19,599 nucleotides of DNA from an uncultured Fidelibacterota bacterium (lineage in GTDB: Bacteria > Marinisomatota > Marinisomatia > Marinisomatales > UBA1611). Of the stretch, positions 6,366 to 15,218 are shown in pieces. The stretch's first letter is position 1, and every line of letters starts with the position of its first letter. The DNA lies in assembly GCA_913041325.1 (NCBI GenBank), contig CAJWHU010000010.1, forward strand, positions 1 to 19,599, in the 5' to 3' direction. The notes below the pieces were generated by a model. The model was not told the DNA's origin. It worked only from the letters and a program-made list of their open reading frames with translations, and did not search any database. A program made the position numbers and the translations under genes.

Positions 6366-7943
6366 ATGAAATTTAAAACTATACCAATTATATTATTTAC
6401 GTTGCATCAATTTTTAGTCCTCAAGGCAGATGACACATCTGGTGATAGTGGGGTAGCAACAAAATCTATTCAGGGTGGGTTTGGAGCTGTGACAATTGAT
6501 GGAAAATTGTGGAACCAAATAGCTTTGAGGCCGGTACTGCCAATTAGGAAGTTTTCCGTTGCATTTGACATTGTCCTATACATTGATCAGGATGGTAACA
6601 TCCATGATGATAATTGGGATTTTTCTAGCGCGGGAAAAATAAAAAATACTATCTTAGATAAAATCTATTATGTTCGATACGGTAACCGTTGGGGAGAAAA
6701 ATACTTTAAAATTGGCGCATTAGATAATGTTACAATGGGTTATGGCATATTGTTAAATAATTATAGCAACACATTGCTGTATCCCGAAGTGCGTAAAATT
6801 GGGCTTGAATTTAAGACAAAGGTTTTCGGAATGAAATTGTACGGATTTACGAATGATTTGAAAGAAAACATGGGTTTAACGGGTTCAAGGCTGTCGCGTA
6901 GTACGAAGTTTGGAATCAATATGGGAATGTCTTTTGTTAGTGATAGAAACCAGTATCTTGGTCTTCGCGACACTGATAGTGATGGCCGACCAGATTTAGT
7001 CGACGATTTCCCTGATAATGGTGACTGGTGGCTTGATACAGATTCAGATGGATGGGCCGATAATGACACAATAAATGAGTTTGACGTCGACGGAGATGGG
7101 CTTACGGATTCATCTTACACTTTTCCCATTTGGGGTATCGTGATCGATACAGACGGTGTTGAAACAAAGCCCGAGCCTTTAAATATAAAAGAAAAATCTG
7201 AGAGTTTTAATGCATTTGCAATTGATTTTGGAAAAGCAGTTGTCAAAGATGGTCCCGTATCAGTTGATATCTATGGGCAATATGCAATTCTTCTTGGCGA
7301 GACGAAGGACCCTGTTAGCGGGCAACTAAAGAATGCAGGCTATGGTATTATTCCTCTTGGCTTATCGGCAAGGTTCGGGCCAGCAAAACTAAATCTTGAG
7401 TACCGTATGGTGCCAGAGGGCATGTTCGAGTTCGGTTACTTTAATCGATCATACGAGGTTGAGCGTGCAACATTTCAAAGCATATCCGGAAATACAGGTA
7501 CTATAATAACTAAATCCCAAAAATTGGGTCTGTATGGTAAACAAAACGGATTTTATTCATCGTTGAATCTTGATGTTGGCGGTTTAATTAACGCATCACT
7601 CGCTTTTCAAAATCTCAATGGTGATCAGTTTAATTCTGATAAAAGAATTTTTGAGGCTGCCTCAAACCAGAGCTTTAGCTCTGTGCTAAAATTAAAAAAA
7701 CCCATAAGCAAAATTCAAAGGGCCTCCTGGTTCTACCAGCAAAGAAATGTGCCGAATCCTTTTGATTTTAAATATTCGGAATCAACTATAATGGGTTATA
7801 ATATTGGTCTAGAACTGGGTAACGGTATGGTATTAACATATGTATTTCGAAGAACATTCAAGGATATGAACGGAGATGGGGACGTTCTTGATATTGGTGA
7901 GACCGTCAACATGACAAACATAGAAACTAGTTTTTCTTTTTGA
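6366..7943 (+). CDS. Outer-membrane beta-barrel protein with Asp-rich (TSP3-like) repeats
   Basis: This 525-residue protein has an N-terminal signal peptide (MKFKTIPIILFTLHQFLVLKA). It then shows alternating amphipathic strands typical of an outer-membrane barrel and ends in aromatic SFSF, with the C-terminal Phe usual for barrels recognised by the BAM machinery. Residues 202-250 hold three calcium-binding-type repeats: DTDSDGRPD, DTDSDGWADND and DVDGDGLTDS, like thrombospondin type 3 or OmpA-associated repeats. A further DMNGDGD lies near the C terminus. The repeats interrupt the strands and so probably form an extracellular or periplasmic calcium-bound loop. It may be a porin or surface structural protein; the transported substrate cannot be told. 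It heads the plus-strand gene run, one base ahead of alaS, with no clear ribosome site before its ATG. Confidence 0.75.
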   Translation: MKFKTIPIILFTLHQFLVLKADDTSGDSGVATKSIQGGFGAVTIDGKLWNQIALRPVLPIRKFSVAFDIVLYIDQDGNIHDDNWDFSSAGKIKNTILDKIYYVRYGNRWGEKYFKIGALDNVTMGYGILLNNYSNTLLYPEVRKIGLEFKTKVFGMKLYGFTNDLKENMGLTGSRLSRSTKFGINMGMSFVSDRNQYLGLRDTDSDGRPDLVDDFPDNGDWWLDTDSDGWADNDTINEFDVDGDGLTDSSYTFPIWGIVIDTDGVETKPEPLNIKEKSESFNAFAIDFGKAVVKDGPVSVDIYGQYAILLGETKDPVSGQLKNAGYGIIPLGLSARFGPAKLNLEYRMVPEGMFEFGYFNRSYEVERATFQSISGNTGTIITKSQKLGLYGKQNGFYSSLNLDVGGLINASLAFQNLNGDQFNSDKRIFEAASNQSFSSVLKLKKPISKIQRASWFYQQRNVPNPFDFKYSESTIMGYNIGLELGNGMVLTYVFRRTFKDMNGDGDVLDIGETVNMTNIETSFSF

Positions 7944-7944
7944 C

Positions 7945-10518
7945 ATGAACTCCAAAGAAATAAGAAGCTCGTTCATAGAATACTTCCGAAAAAAGGATCA
8001 TAAAATTGTTCGCAGCGCACCAACGGTGCCAATTGACGACTCCACATTACTTTTTACCAATGCTGGTATGAATCAGTTTAAACCTATTTTTCTGGACGAG
8101 GTAGAAACAAAATTTTCTAGAGCCGTGAACAGTCAGAAGTGCATTCGTGTATCAGGCAAGCACAATGACCTAGAGGAGGTGGGTGTCGATGCATTTCACC
8201 ATACTTTTTTTGAAATGCTTGGCAATTGGTCATTTGGAGACTACTACAAGGAGGAGGCGATTGAATGGGCCTGGAACCTCCTAACGAAAGAGTGGGAGCT
8301 TGACAAAAGGCGTTTGTGGGCTACGGTGTATGAGGACGATGATGAGGCTTTTGAATTATGGAAAAAAATAACTGACATTGAACCAAGCAGAGTGATAAAA
8401 TGCGGAAAACAAGACAATTTCTGGGAAATGGGAGATACAGGACCATGCGGGCCTTGTTCCGAGATCCATTATTTTGTTGGAGACGACTTAACCAACCAAG
8501 ATCCCAATGGAGTTAATAATTCAAGTGATTATTGGGAACTTTGGAACCTTGTGTTCATACAGAGCAATCGATTAAGTGATGGGGAGTTTGCCGACCTATC
8601 AAATAAGCATATAGATACGGGAGCTGGTTTAGAGCGCATAGCTTCTGTTCTTCAAGGTAAAAAAAGTAATTATGACACCGATCTATTCATACCCATCATC
8701 GAATCTGTAAAAGACATCGCAGAATCCTCCTATGAAGAGAGTCCAATACCGCATAGAGTTATAGCGGATCACATAAGGATGCTCTGTTTCTCAATTGCCG
8801 ATGGTGCTCTTCCATCAAATGATGGCAGAGGTTATGTTTTAAGAAGAATCTTGAGAAGGGCAGCTAGATATGGAAGAAGCCTGAACCTTGATCAGCCATT
8901 TTTATATGCATTGATTCCGAGCGTTACTAGTATAATGGGCGGCATCTATCCTGAGCTTCTTGATAAGGAAAATCATATTAAAAAAGTTATTGAGGCTGAA
9001 GAGGTATCGTTTAATAAGACATTGGATAGAGGACTTAATCATTTTGAAAAACTTGTATCAAGGCGCCATTCTAACGGCATCAGTGGCACTGATGCGTTTA
9101 AGCTTTATGATACTTACGGATTTCCCCTTGATCTAACACAGGTAATGGCTAAGGAGAGAGGCCTGGATGTAGATATAAGTGGTTTTGATGAGGCTATGCT
9201 GAAGCAAAAAACACAGGCAAAAGCTTCTGGACAATTCATACGAAAAGAATCTGATTATAAGTGGACTGTAATTTCAGAGGGTAAAGATTCATATTTTGTT
9301 GGTTATGAAAGCGTGACATGCGAGTCAAAAGTTAGAAGATTTGCGATTGCTAATGATCAAATACTTGTTGTGCTTGATAAAACGCCATTCTACGCAGAAT
9401 CTGGAGGACAGGTCGGAGATGTTGGTTCCATAAAAGGCAACCACTCAGATTTGAAAGTAATTGACGTCAAAAAAGAAAATGATATTTTTATCCATATTTG
9501 TAGTGGAAAAATTGATAAGGATGCACGCGATGTTGAGTGTTTTGTTGACGAAAAAAGAAGAGACTCAACAAAAAAAAATCATACAGCAACACATTTAATG
9601 CACAGGGCCTTGAAAAATGTGCTTGGTGACCACGTAAATCAAGCTGGATCACTTGTACACCCAGATTATCTCCGCTTTGATCTCACTCACTTCAAAAAAA
9701 TTACTTCTGAGGAAATTGTTGAGGTTGAAAAATTAGTTAATGAACAAATTTTACTCAATACTAAGCTATCGGTTTCTGTTCAAAATTTTGATGATGCAAA
9801 AAAGGCGGGTGCAGAGGCGCTGTTTGGAGAAAAATATGGTGACAGAGTGAGAGTTGTAGAGGTTGGAGCGTTCTCGATGGAATTGTGTGGTGGAACCCAT
9901 GTAAATAGGACGGGTGACATCGGCTCGTTCATAATAAAAGATGAGGCCTCCTTATCTTCTGGTGTTAGACGAGTCGTAGCCTTGACAGGCTACAAGGCTG
10001 TATCGGAGATGCAAAAAAATTATGACATAGTTAACAGTTTGCAACAGATACTCAATGTTTCATCAAAAGAGGTGGTAACAAGAGTTTCAGGCCTATTGGA
10101 TGATAAAAAGGTCTTGGAAAAGAAGCTCAAAAATCAGTTGAGCGCGAATGCCAGTGTTGATCTCTTTAAAAATATAGGAAAGGTTGGTGAGCATTCGTTG
10201 CTTATCAGCAAAATAGAAACACCAAGCATGCAGTCCTTAAAAGCGCATGGTGACAGCGTATACAATAAGCTATCTTCAGGAATTGCTGTGTTATTATCTA
10301 GAATTTCAGGTAAGCCTGCAGCCGTTGTTGTAATATCCAAAAATTTAAACCAAAAAGGTATTCAGGCTGGAGTATTAGCTAAGGATATTGGCTCTATGCT
10401 TGGTGGCGGTGGCGGTGGCAGACCACACTTGGCAACTGCTGGAGGAAGTGAGGAAACTAAAATTGATGATGTAATACCTGAAATCAACCAGCTATTAACC
10501 AATACATTGGGAAATTAA
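7945..10518 (+). CDS. alaS: Alanine--tRNA ligase
   Basis: This 857-residue enzyme charges tRNA-Ala in the cytoplasm. All parts are present in order. The class II catalytic core shows HHTFFEMLGNWSFGDY, DTGPCGPCSEIH and NDGRGYVLRRILRRA. The second domain shows FYAESGGQVGD. The editing domain shows its zinc ligands in HTATH (His546, His550) and CGGTH (Cys648, His652), which hydrolyses Ser- and Gly-tRNA-Ala. The C-Ala domain ends with GGGGGGRPHLATAGG. Length is normal for the family (about 850-880). The start follows the barrel gene's stop by one base and lacks a Shine-Dalgarno sequence, so translation is either coupled or SD-independent. The next gene's ATG begins on the base right after the stop. 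The Gly run is encoded by three tandem copies of GGTGGC (10402-10419). Confidence 0.98.
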   Translation: MNSKEIRSSFIEYFRKKDHKIVRSAPTVPIDDSTLLFTNAGMNQFKPIFLDEVETKFSRAVNSQKCIRVSGKHNDLEEVGVDAFHHTFFEMLGNWSFGDYYKEEAIEWAWNLLTKEWELDKRRLWATVYEDDDEAFELWKKITDIEPSRVIKCGKQDNFWEMGDTGPCGPCSEIHYFVGDDLTNQDPNGVNNSSDYWELWNLVFIQSNRLSDGEFADLSNKHIDTGAGLERIASVLQGKKSNYDTDLFIPIIESVKDIAESSYEESPIPHRVIADHIRMLCFSIADGALPSNDGRGYVLRRILRRAARYGRSLNLDQPFLYALIPSVTSIMGGIYPELLDKENHIKKVIEAEEVSFNKTLDRGLNHFEKLVSRRHSNGISGTDAFKLYDTYGFPLDLTQVMAKERGLDVDISGFDEAMLKQKTQAKASGQFIRKESDYKWTVISEGKDSYFVGYESVTCESKVRRFAIANDQILVVLDKTPFYAESGGQVGDVGSIKGNHSDLKVIDVKKENDIFIHICSGKIDKDARDVECFVDEKRRDSTKKNHTATHLMHRALKNVLGDHVNQAGSLVHPDYLRFDLTHFKKITSEEIVEVEKLVNEQILLNTKLSVSVQNFDDAKKAGAEALFGEKYGDRVRVVEVGAFSMELCGGTHVNRTGDIGSFIIKDEASLSSGVRRVVALTGYKAVSEMQKNYDIVNSLQQILNVSSKEVVTRVSGLLDDKKVLEKKLKNQLSANASVDLFKNIGKVGEHSLLISKIETPSMQSLKAHGDSVYNKLSSGIAVLLSRISGKPAAVVVISKNLNQKGIQAGVLAKDIGSMLGGGGGGRPHLATAGGSEETKIDDVIPEINQLLTNTLGN

Positions 10519-10950
10519 ATGCAGTATAAACAAGTTGATAGAGATTATTTTTTATACATTGAAAAAAACGAAAAAATTATGGAGACAGTGACAAAGTTTT
10601 GCACAGAGAAAAATATTAATAATGCAAAAATATCAGGTATCGGTGCTGTCAAAAATACTGAGATAGGGGCCTATGATACAGTAACAAAAAAATATGTAAA
10701 AAAGCAATTTAACAATGTATTGGAATTAGTAAGTTTTGAGGGAAACGTTACACTGAAAGATGGGTCTGCATTTGCTCATGCTCATGTAGTACTTTCAGAT
10801 CATGAGATGAGGACATTGGGTGGTCATCTTTTTGAAACTACCGTCGCTGCTGTAGGCGAATTATTTATCAGAAAGTTTGAGGGAGACGCTTACCGAAAAA
10901 TGAACGATGATATTGGGCTTCCGTGTATATGTCTGGAAAATAATTTTTAA
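10519..10950 (+). CDS. PPC (DUF296) domain protein
   Basis: This 143-residue single-domain protein matches the PPC/DUF296 family, found in prokaryotes and as the C-terminal part of plant AT-hook proteins. Visible marks are the ISGIGAVKNTEIGAYD segment and the His cluster FAHAHVVLSDHEMRTLGGHL, which in bacterial structures lines a metal site in a trimer, followed by VAAVGELFI. There is no DNA-binding extension, so the 'DNA-binding' label often given to this family is not supported here. It directly abuts alaS (no spacer) and is 3 bases from ridA, so the three are likely co-translated. Biochemical role unknown; a small trimeric metal-binding protein is the safest description. Confidence 0.85.
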   Translation: MQYKQVDRDYFLYIEKNEKIMETVTKFCTEKNINNAKISGIGAVKNTEIGAYDTVTKKYVKKQFNNVLELVSFEGNVTLKDGSAFAHAHVVLSDHEMRTLGGHLFETTVAAVGELFIRKFEGDAYRKMNDDIGLPCICLENNF

Positions 10951-10953
10951 AAA

Positions 10954-11337
10954 ATGAAGAAAATTTTATCAACAAAAAAAGCTCCTGCGGCTATTGGCAC
11001 ATACAGTCAAGGTGTTGTACTTGATAACTTAATATTCACAAGTGGGCAGATTGGTATTGATCCCTCAACTGGAACAATAAAGCAGGGTGGGATTGAGGCT
11101 GAAACTAAGCAGGTTTTAGAGAATATCGAATCTGTTTTGATTGAGGGTGGTGTCGATAGGTCTAACATTGTAAAACTGACCGTCTATCTAAAAGATTTTG
11201 CAGATTTCCCAGTAATCAACAATCAATTCAAGGAATTTTTTATAGATTGCACATATCCCGCAAGGTCCACGGTTGAGGTCTCGAAGCTGCCAATGGACGC
11301 AATGGTTGAGATCGACTGTATAGCGTATGGAAGCTAA
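10954..11337 (+). CDS. ridA: RidA family 2-iminobutanoate/2-iminopropanoate deaminase
   Basis: This 127-residue protein of the RidA/YjgF/UK114 family hydrolyses reactive enamines and imines released by PLP-dependent dehydratases, protecting other PLP enzymes. Family marks are IGTYSQGV near the start, LIFTSGQIGIDP, the central VLENIESVL helix, VKLTVYLKDFADFPVINNQF, and the signature YPARSTVEVSKLPMDAMVEID. The Arg of ARST is the conserved residue that binds the substrate carboxylate. Length is standard and no signal peptide is present, so it is cytosolic. It sits in the housekeeping part of the gene run, between the PPC protein and a membrane protein. Confidence 0.95.
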   Translation: MKKILSTKKAPAAIGTYSQGVVLDNLIFTSGQIGIDPSTGTIKQGGIEAETKQVLENIESVLIEGGVDRSNIVKLTVYLKDFADFPVINNQFKEFFIDCTYPARSTVEVSKLPMDAMVEIDCIAYGS

Positions 11338-11343
11338 CCGCTA

Positions 11344-11763
11344 GTGCATGTGCGTATATCACTATTTTTATTACTGTTTTTGACGGTTGGAAAGTCTCAA
11401 GATACAACAGCTATAACCATCAAGAGTCCAAAAAAAGCTTTTGCCCTTTCTTTAGTTCCTGGCCTAGGTCAGGTATACAATGGTAAATGGATCAAGTCTG
11501 CATTGATCATTGGTTTAGAGGTATCATCATTCATGGCATGGAAATTAAATCTAGATCGCTATAATAATTATGATAGCAATAATTTCCCATTAAGAAAGTA
11601 TCGATATCTTGAAAAAAGGAATAAATACGCTTGGTGGATGGGCATAATATATGTTTACTCAATGATTGATGCTGTTGTTGATTCTCACCTGCATTCTTTC
11701 GACCACTTGATGAATAAGCCAATCGAGATCATTAAAAATAGTGAGGAAAAAAATGAGAAATAG
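11344..11763 (+). CDS. DUF5683-type small membrane protein
   Basis: This 139-residue protein begins with GTG (GGAAG about 10 bases upstream); a second GTG two codons on is possible. The N-terminal stretch RISLFLLLFLTVGKSQ is a signal peptide or anchor. The family mark is KSPKKAFALSLVPGLGQVYNGKWIKSALIIGLEV, with its proline-glycine turn and helical membrane segment, which I recognise from DUF5683 proteins common in Bacteroidetes and relatives. A second membrane segment (WWMGIIYVYSMIDAVVDSHL) follows, with a charged tail at the end. It probably sits in an envelope membrane; function undescribed. Its last 11 bases overlap the transporter gene. Confidence 0.75.
   Translation: MHVRISLFLLLFLTVGKSQDTTAITIKSPKKAFALSLVPGLGQVYNGKWIKSALIIGLEVSSFMAWKLNLDRYNNYDSNNFPLRKYRYLEKRNKYAWWMGIIYVYSMIDAVVDSHLHSFDHLMNKPIEIIKNSEEKNEK
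11743..11746 (+). promoter_or_regulatory. Ribosome-binding site that fixes the transporter start
   Basis: GAGG lies 6 bases before the ATG at 11753. It supports that ATG over the in-frame GTG at 11741, which would add four residues and has no comparable site. Confidence 0.65.
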
Positions 11764-13126
11764 AGAACAATGGGGTAGCAGGCTTGGGTTTATTTTAGCA
11801 GCCTCTGGATCTGCTGTTGGTTTGGGTAACATATGGAAATATCCTCACATGGCTGGTGAAAATGGCGGAGCCGCTTTTACGATTATATATCTGATTTGTA
11901 TTTTTTTAGTCGGACTACCAATAGTAATAGCAGAATTCGTCATAGGGAGAAAGACACAACTAAGTCCTGTTGGAGCTTTTGAAGCATTAGCGCCCAAAAC
12001 AAGTTGGAAATATGTCGGAGTGCTTGGTGTTGCATCTGCCTTTGTTATTTTATCATTTTATGGAGTCGTGGGCGGTTGGACATTGCGCTACGCACTTCTA
12101 TCTATATCAGGGGGATTTGAAAGTCTATCTGGCAACCCAAAAGTAGCTGAGCAATATTTTACCTCATTTATTTCGAACTCTGTAAATCCTGTTTTTTGGC
12201 AGATGGTATTTATGGGTTTTACAATTATGGTAATAATACAAGGAGTAAAGGGTGGTATAGAGAAATGGGCAAAAATAATGATGCCAGCAATTTTAGCTAT
12301 TCTTGTGATGCTAATGGTTAGGGGCCTTACTTTACCAAACGGGGTCAATGCTCTGGACTTTTTATTTAAACCAAAATTCTCAGACCTAAATGCATCAAGC
12401 ATAGTTTTAGCTCTTGGGCATGCATTTTTTACCCTAAGCCTTGGTATGGGTACCATGATTACATATGGAAGCTATCTAAAAAATGATCAGAATCTACTCT
12501 CATCATCTTTATGGGTAATTGTTCTGGACACATTAATAGCAATGATGGCAGGAGTTGCTATCTTTGCAACTGTTTTTGCGATGGGGGGTGACCCTGGTGC
12601 TGGGCCGGGATTAATTTTTGTAGCCCTTCCCACTATTTTTCCCCAGATTCCTGGTGGTTTAGTCTGGGGTACTTTATTCTTCTTTCTCTTATTCATGGCC
12701 GCCCTTACTTCAGCTATATCCATATTAGAGGTCATAACCGCATATTTTATCGATCAAAAAAATTGGGATCGGACTAAAGCCACCTTGATATTTGGTTCGC
12801 TAGTAACTCTGGTCGGTGTTTTCTGTTCAATGTCTTTTGGCGGCTTTGATGATTTTTCAAAAATTCTAAATATTTCCTTTTTCGATTTTCTTGATTATTT
12901 ATCTTCAAAATATATGCTTCCGATAGGTGGCTTTTTTACCGCTTTATTTATATTATCTAAATGGGGCGTCAAAAATTTTATTTCACAACTAAGTGTTGGT
13001 ATGGAAAAAGAAAATATAAATCCAATACTCGTAAAAATACTCTTTGCCATTTCAGCAGTAGTTGTTGGTTTTATCATTTTCAATGAGGTATTTGCGAAAC
13101 TAACAGGAAACGCGATTATAGGTTAA
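11753..13126 (+). CDS. Neurotransmitter:sodium symporter (NSS/SNF) family transporter
   Basis: About 457 residues and 11 or so membrane segments, close to the short bacterial type (MhsT-like) and smaller than 12-segment LeuT. The unwound TM1 signature GSAVGLGNIWKYPHMAGENG, which holds the sodium and substrate ligands, is intact. TM6 shows LGMGTMITYGSYLKND and TM8 shows LFMAALTSAISILEVITAY, matching the family's sodium-2 site region. It should import an amino acid or related amine with sodium, in line with a marine setting; the substrate cannot be read reliably. The start is set by GAGG and lies inside the previous gene (11-base overlap). The next gene follows after 3 bases. Nearby amino-acid enzymes (ridA, a histidine lyase farther on) fit amino-acid uptake, but this is inference. 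Confidence 0.92.
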   Translation: MRNREQWGSRLGFILAASGSAVGLGNIWKYPHMAGENGGAAFTIIYLICIFLVGLPIVIAEFVIGRKTQLSPVGAFEALAPKTSWKYVGVLGVASAFVILSFYGVVGGWTLRYALLSISGGFESLSGNPKVAEQYFTSFISNSVNPVFWQMVFMGFTIMVIIQGVKGGIEKWAKIMMPAILAILVMLMVRGLTLPNGVNALDFLFKPKFSDLNASSIVLALGHAFFTLSLGMGTMITYGSYLKNDQNLLSSSLWVIVLDTLIAMMAGVAIFATVFAMGGDPGAGPGLIFVALPTIFPQIPGGLVWGTLFFFLLFMAALTSAISILEVITAYFIDQKNWDRTKATLIFGSLVTLVGVFCSMSFGGFDDFSKILNISFFDFLDYLSSKYMLPIGGFFTALFILSKWGVKNFISQLSVGMEKENINPILVKILFAISAVVVGFIIFNEVFAKLTGNAIIG

Positions 13127-13129
13127 GAA

Positions 13130-14011
13130 ATGTTGTTGGAAAAATTAGTGCCGATAAATTCTGATAATCACAAGGAATTTCAAACGCTATTTGAGGTTAT
13201 AGGTCAGCGCTTGGACTCCCAAGGATGGATCCAACTTTTCACATTATGGACGTTGACAGTTTCAGGCATCGTTTTAACGATGGATCTTGGTGATAGATAC
13301 ATCTACTGGGAATGGGGAGGATGGAGCACTGGTCTTGCGAAATTAGGTATAACTACTATTTTTTTTAATTTTATTTTAAGGCCAAGACGAATGTGGTCTC
13401 TAGGTGATAAGGTTTTAAGCAATAAAGAGTTGGCTAGCCATGTATTCATTGGTCTTGGGTTAATTGGTTTTGGCTGGTTCGATCCTACCGCATTCCTAGA
13501 CATAAAATCGTCCGCTCCTTATGATGCACCCCTATCTCAATCCTACGTAGATACATTGTATAGTCTGTTGGGGATATTACCATACGCCACTTCTTTTGCG
13601 TCTTGTGCTCTTATTTTTCAGTTTAAACTAAAACTCAATCTCGAAAACCGTGTATGGAGTGTGGTTAGTTGGGAGCAAAAACTCAAGTTTTTATCTCTAT
13701 CTATATTCCTCATGTCGATTACAATAATACTAGGAATTTCTCTTGATGATCCTGTTGTCAGTACTGCGGGTGCTGTTTCAATACCATTTGCAATTATTGC
13801 TTTAATATGGCCTAGTCATGTTAGACATTTACAGAGAGCAAGGTTCTACCCACTATTTATTTTTGCAATGTTTTTATGCGTTAGAGCACCATGGTTTTTA
13901 ATTCCATTGGCTATATTATTTTTTTCAATCAGGACAGTCAATTACTTAAGATATGGCATTGTCCACCCATCCTTTGGAGTTGACTTTTTAGATGAGCACA
14001 AGCAAGTATGA
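13130..14011 (+). CDS. Unrecognised polytopic membrane protein
   Basis: I do not recognise this 293-residue protein. It has about seven or eight predicted membrane segments, for example WIQLFTLWTLTVSGIVLTM, a cluster near residues 140-165 (LGILPYATSFASCALIF), SLSIFLMSITIILGISL, and a C-terminal pair rich in Phe and Pro (FAMFLCVRAPWFLIPLAIL). A short cytosolic or periplasmic N terminus precedes the first helix, and many Trp and Gly sit near the membrane edges (YWEWGGWSTG). No catalytic or transporter motif stands out. It ends with HPSFGVDFLDEHKQV, and its last 20 bases encode the start of the next gene in another frame, which strongly suggests the two proteins are made together. A role in lipid or isoprenoid handling is a guess from that neighbour. 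Confidence 0.75.
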   Translation: MLLEKLVPINSDNHKEFQTLFEVIGQRLDSQGWIQLFTLWTLTVSGIVLTMDLGDRYIYWEWGGWSTGLAKLGITTIFFNFILRPRRMWSLGDKVLSNKELASHVFIGLGLIGFGWFDPTAFLDIKSSAPYDAPLSQSYVDTLYSLLGILPYATSFASCALIFQFKLKLNLENRVWSVVSWEQKLKFLSLSIFLMSITIILGISLDDPVVSTAGAVSIPFAIIALIWPSHVRHLQRARFYPLFIFAMFLCVRAPWFLIPLAILFFSIRTVNYLRYGIVHPSFGVDFLDEHKQV

Positions 14012-15218
14012 TGTTATAATTGTTGGCGGTGGTCCAGCTGGCGCAACAGCTGCTCTCTATGCAGATAGGCAAGGATTAAATGCTGTAGTTGTTGATAAAG
14101 CAGTTTTCCCAAGAGATAAAATATGTGGAGACGCCATTTCAGGTAAGACTGTTGGTATCATGAGAGACTTAGGACTGACCAACGGCTTAGACCTCTTAGA
14201 AGGGTCAGAGATAAATAGAATTACATTTGGAAGTCCCAACCACAGCCAGTTCAATGTACACCTAAAGGACAGTAAAAACATTCGTCATATCACAAAAGGA
14301 TATGTTGTAACAAGAGAAATTTTTGACAACTATCTTTTTAAAAAGGCTGCCGATGTAGTTGAAACTCGGCAGGGTTTCAGGGTTAATAATATAATTTATG
14401 AGGATGAATCTATAGTTGGTATCAGCGGCCAGAATACTGATGGAAATATTGAAACTCTTCATGCTCCTCTGGTAATGGGCTGTGACGGCGCAAATTCCAT
14501 AATTGCTAGGAAACTAGGTCTTTACGAAATGGATATAAACAACACAGCAGTGGCCATTAGGTGCTATTATGAGGGAGTGGAGGGACTCACAGACCAGATA
14601 GAATTACACTATGTGAGTGAGGTCAAGCCTGGGTACTTTTGGATTTTTCCTGCAGGAGAGGGCAAGGCTAATATAGGAATTGGGATATTCAAGAGTTATG
14701 CAAAAAAAGAAAAAAGAAGTCTAGGGCAGATAATGGATGAGATTATCACTTCAAGATTTTTCAGGAACCGTTTTAAGAATGCACGCCCGCTTGAGAGACC
14801 CAAAGGATGGAACCTTCCCATGGGTAGTATTCGTAGAAAAAATCACGGTGATGGATTTTTGTTATTGGGGGATGCTGCAGGGCTTGTAGATCCATTTACC
14901 GGCGAAGGTATTGGTAATGCAATGGTAGCAGCAAAACATGCTATGAAAGTAGCATCAAAAGCAAAAGAAATGAACAACTATGAAAGTAAAACATTGAAAG
15001 AATATGATAGGTTAGTTTGGGACGAGCTTGGTGGAGAACTAGCAACAAGCACAAAATTGCAAAAACTAGCTCGATCAAGTTTTCTCTTAAATTTTGTAAT
15101 TAAACGCGCAGCAAGGAATAACGATGTCCAGGAAATAATTTCTGGTATGCTCTCTAACGAGGTTGCTAGAGATGAGCTTTCTGACCCTTCTTTTTATTTT
15201 AAAATTTTATTCTCTTGA
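13992..15218 (+). CDS. Geranylgeranyl-reductase-family FAD-dependent oxidoreductase
   Basis: This 408-residue flavoprotein has the N-terminal FAD-binding DVIIVGGGPAGATAAL Rossmann motif (residues 7-22), then FPRDKICGDAISGKTVGIM, the PxxKxCGD segment typical of the geranylgeranyl reductase family. LVMGCDGANSIIARKLGL follows, and near residue 290 the second FAD motif LLLGDAAGLVDPFTGEGIGNAM. Relatives reduce isoprenoid double bonds (chlorophyll or archaeal lipid side chains, menaquinone); others are halogenase- or hydroxylase-like. No photosynthesis genes are here, so a quinone or polyprenyl substrate is more likely, but this is inference. The start overlaps the upstream membrane-protein gene by 20 bases and its stop overlaps the helicase start (TTGA). 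Confidence 0.9.
   Translation: MSTSKYDVIIVGGGPAGATAALYADRQGLNAVVVDKAVFPRDKICGDAISGKTVGIMRDLGLTNGLDLLEGSEINRITFGSPNHSQFNVHLKDSKNIRHITKGYVVTREIFDNYLFKKAADVVETRQGFRVNNIIYEDESIVGISGQNTDGNIETLHAPLVMGCDGANSIIARKLGLYEMDINNTAVAIRCYYEGVEGLTDQIELHYVSEVKPGYFWIFPAGEGKANIGIGIFKSYAKKEKRSLGQIMDEIITSRFFRNRFKNARPLERPKGWNLPMGSIRRKNHGDGFLLLGDAAGLVDPFTGEGIGNAMVAAKHAMKVASKAKEMNNYESKTLKEYDRLVWDELGGELATSTKLQKLARSSFLLNFVIKRAARNNDVQEIISGMLSNEVARDELSDPSFYFKILFS

Noticed and set aside
10402..10419. Three tandem GGTGGC units as a possible phase-variable repeat
   Set aside because: They encode the glycine-rich turn normal for the C-Ala domain of alanyl-tRNA synthetase, and 6-base units keep the frame, so no switching would result.
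12088..12735. Minus-strand ORFs of 122 and 82 codons within the transporter gene
   Set aside because: They are antisense shadows of a clear NSS transporter, have no family motif and lie wholly inside its frame.
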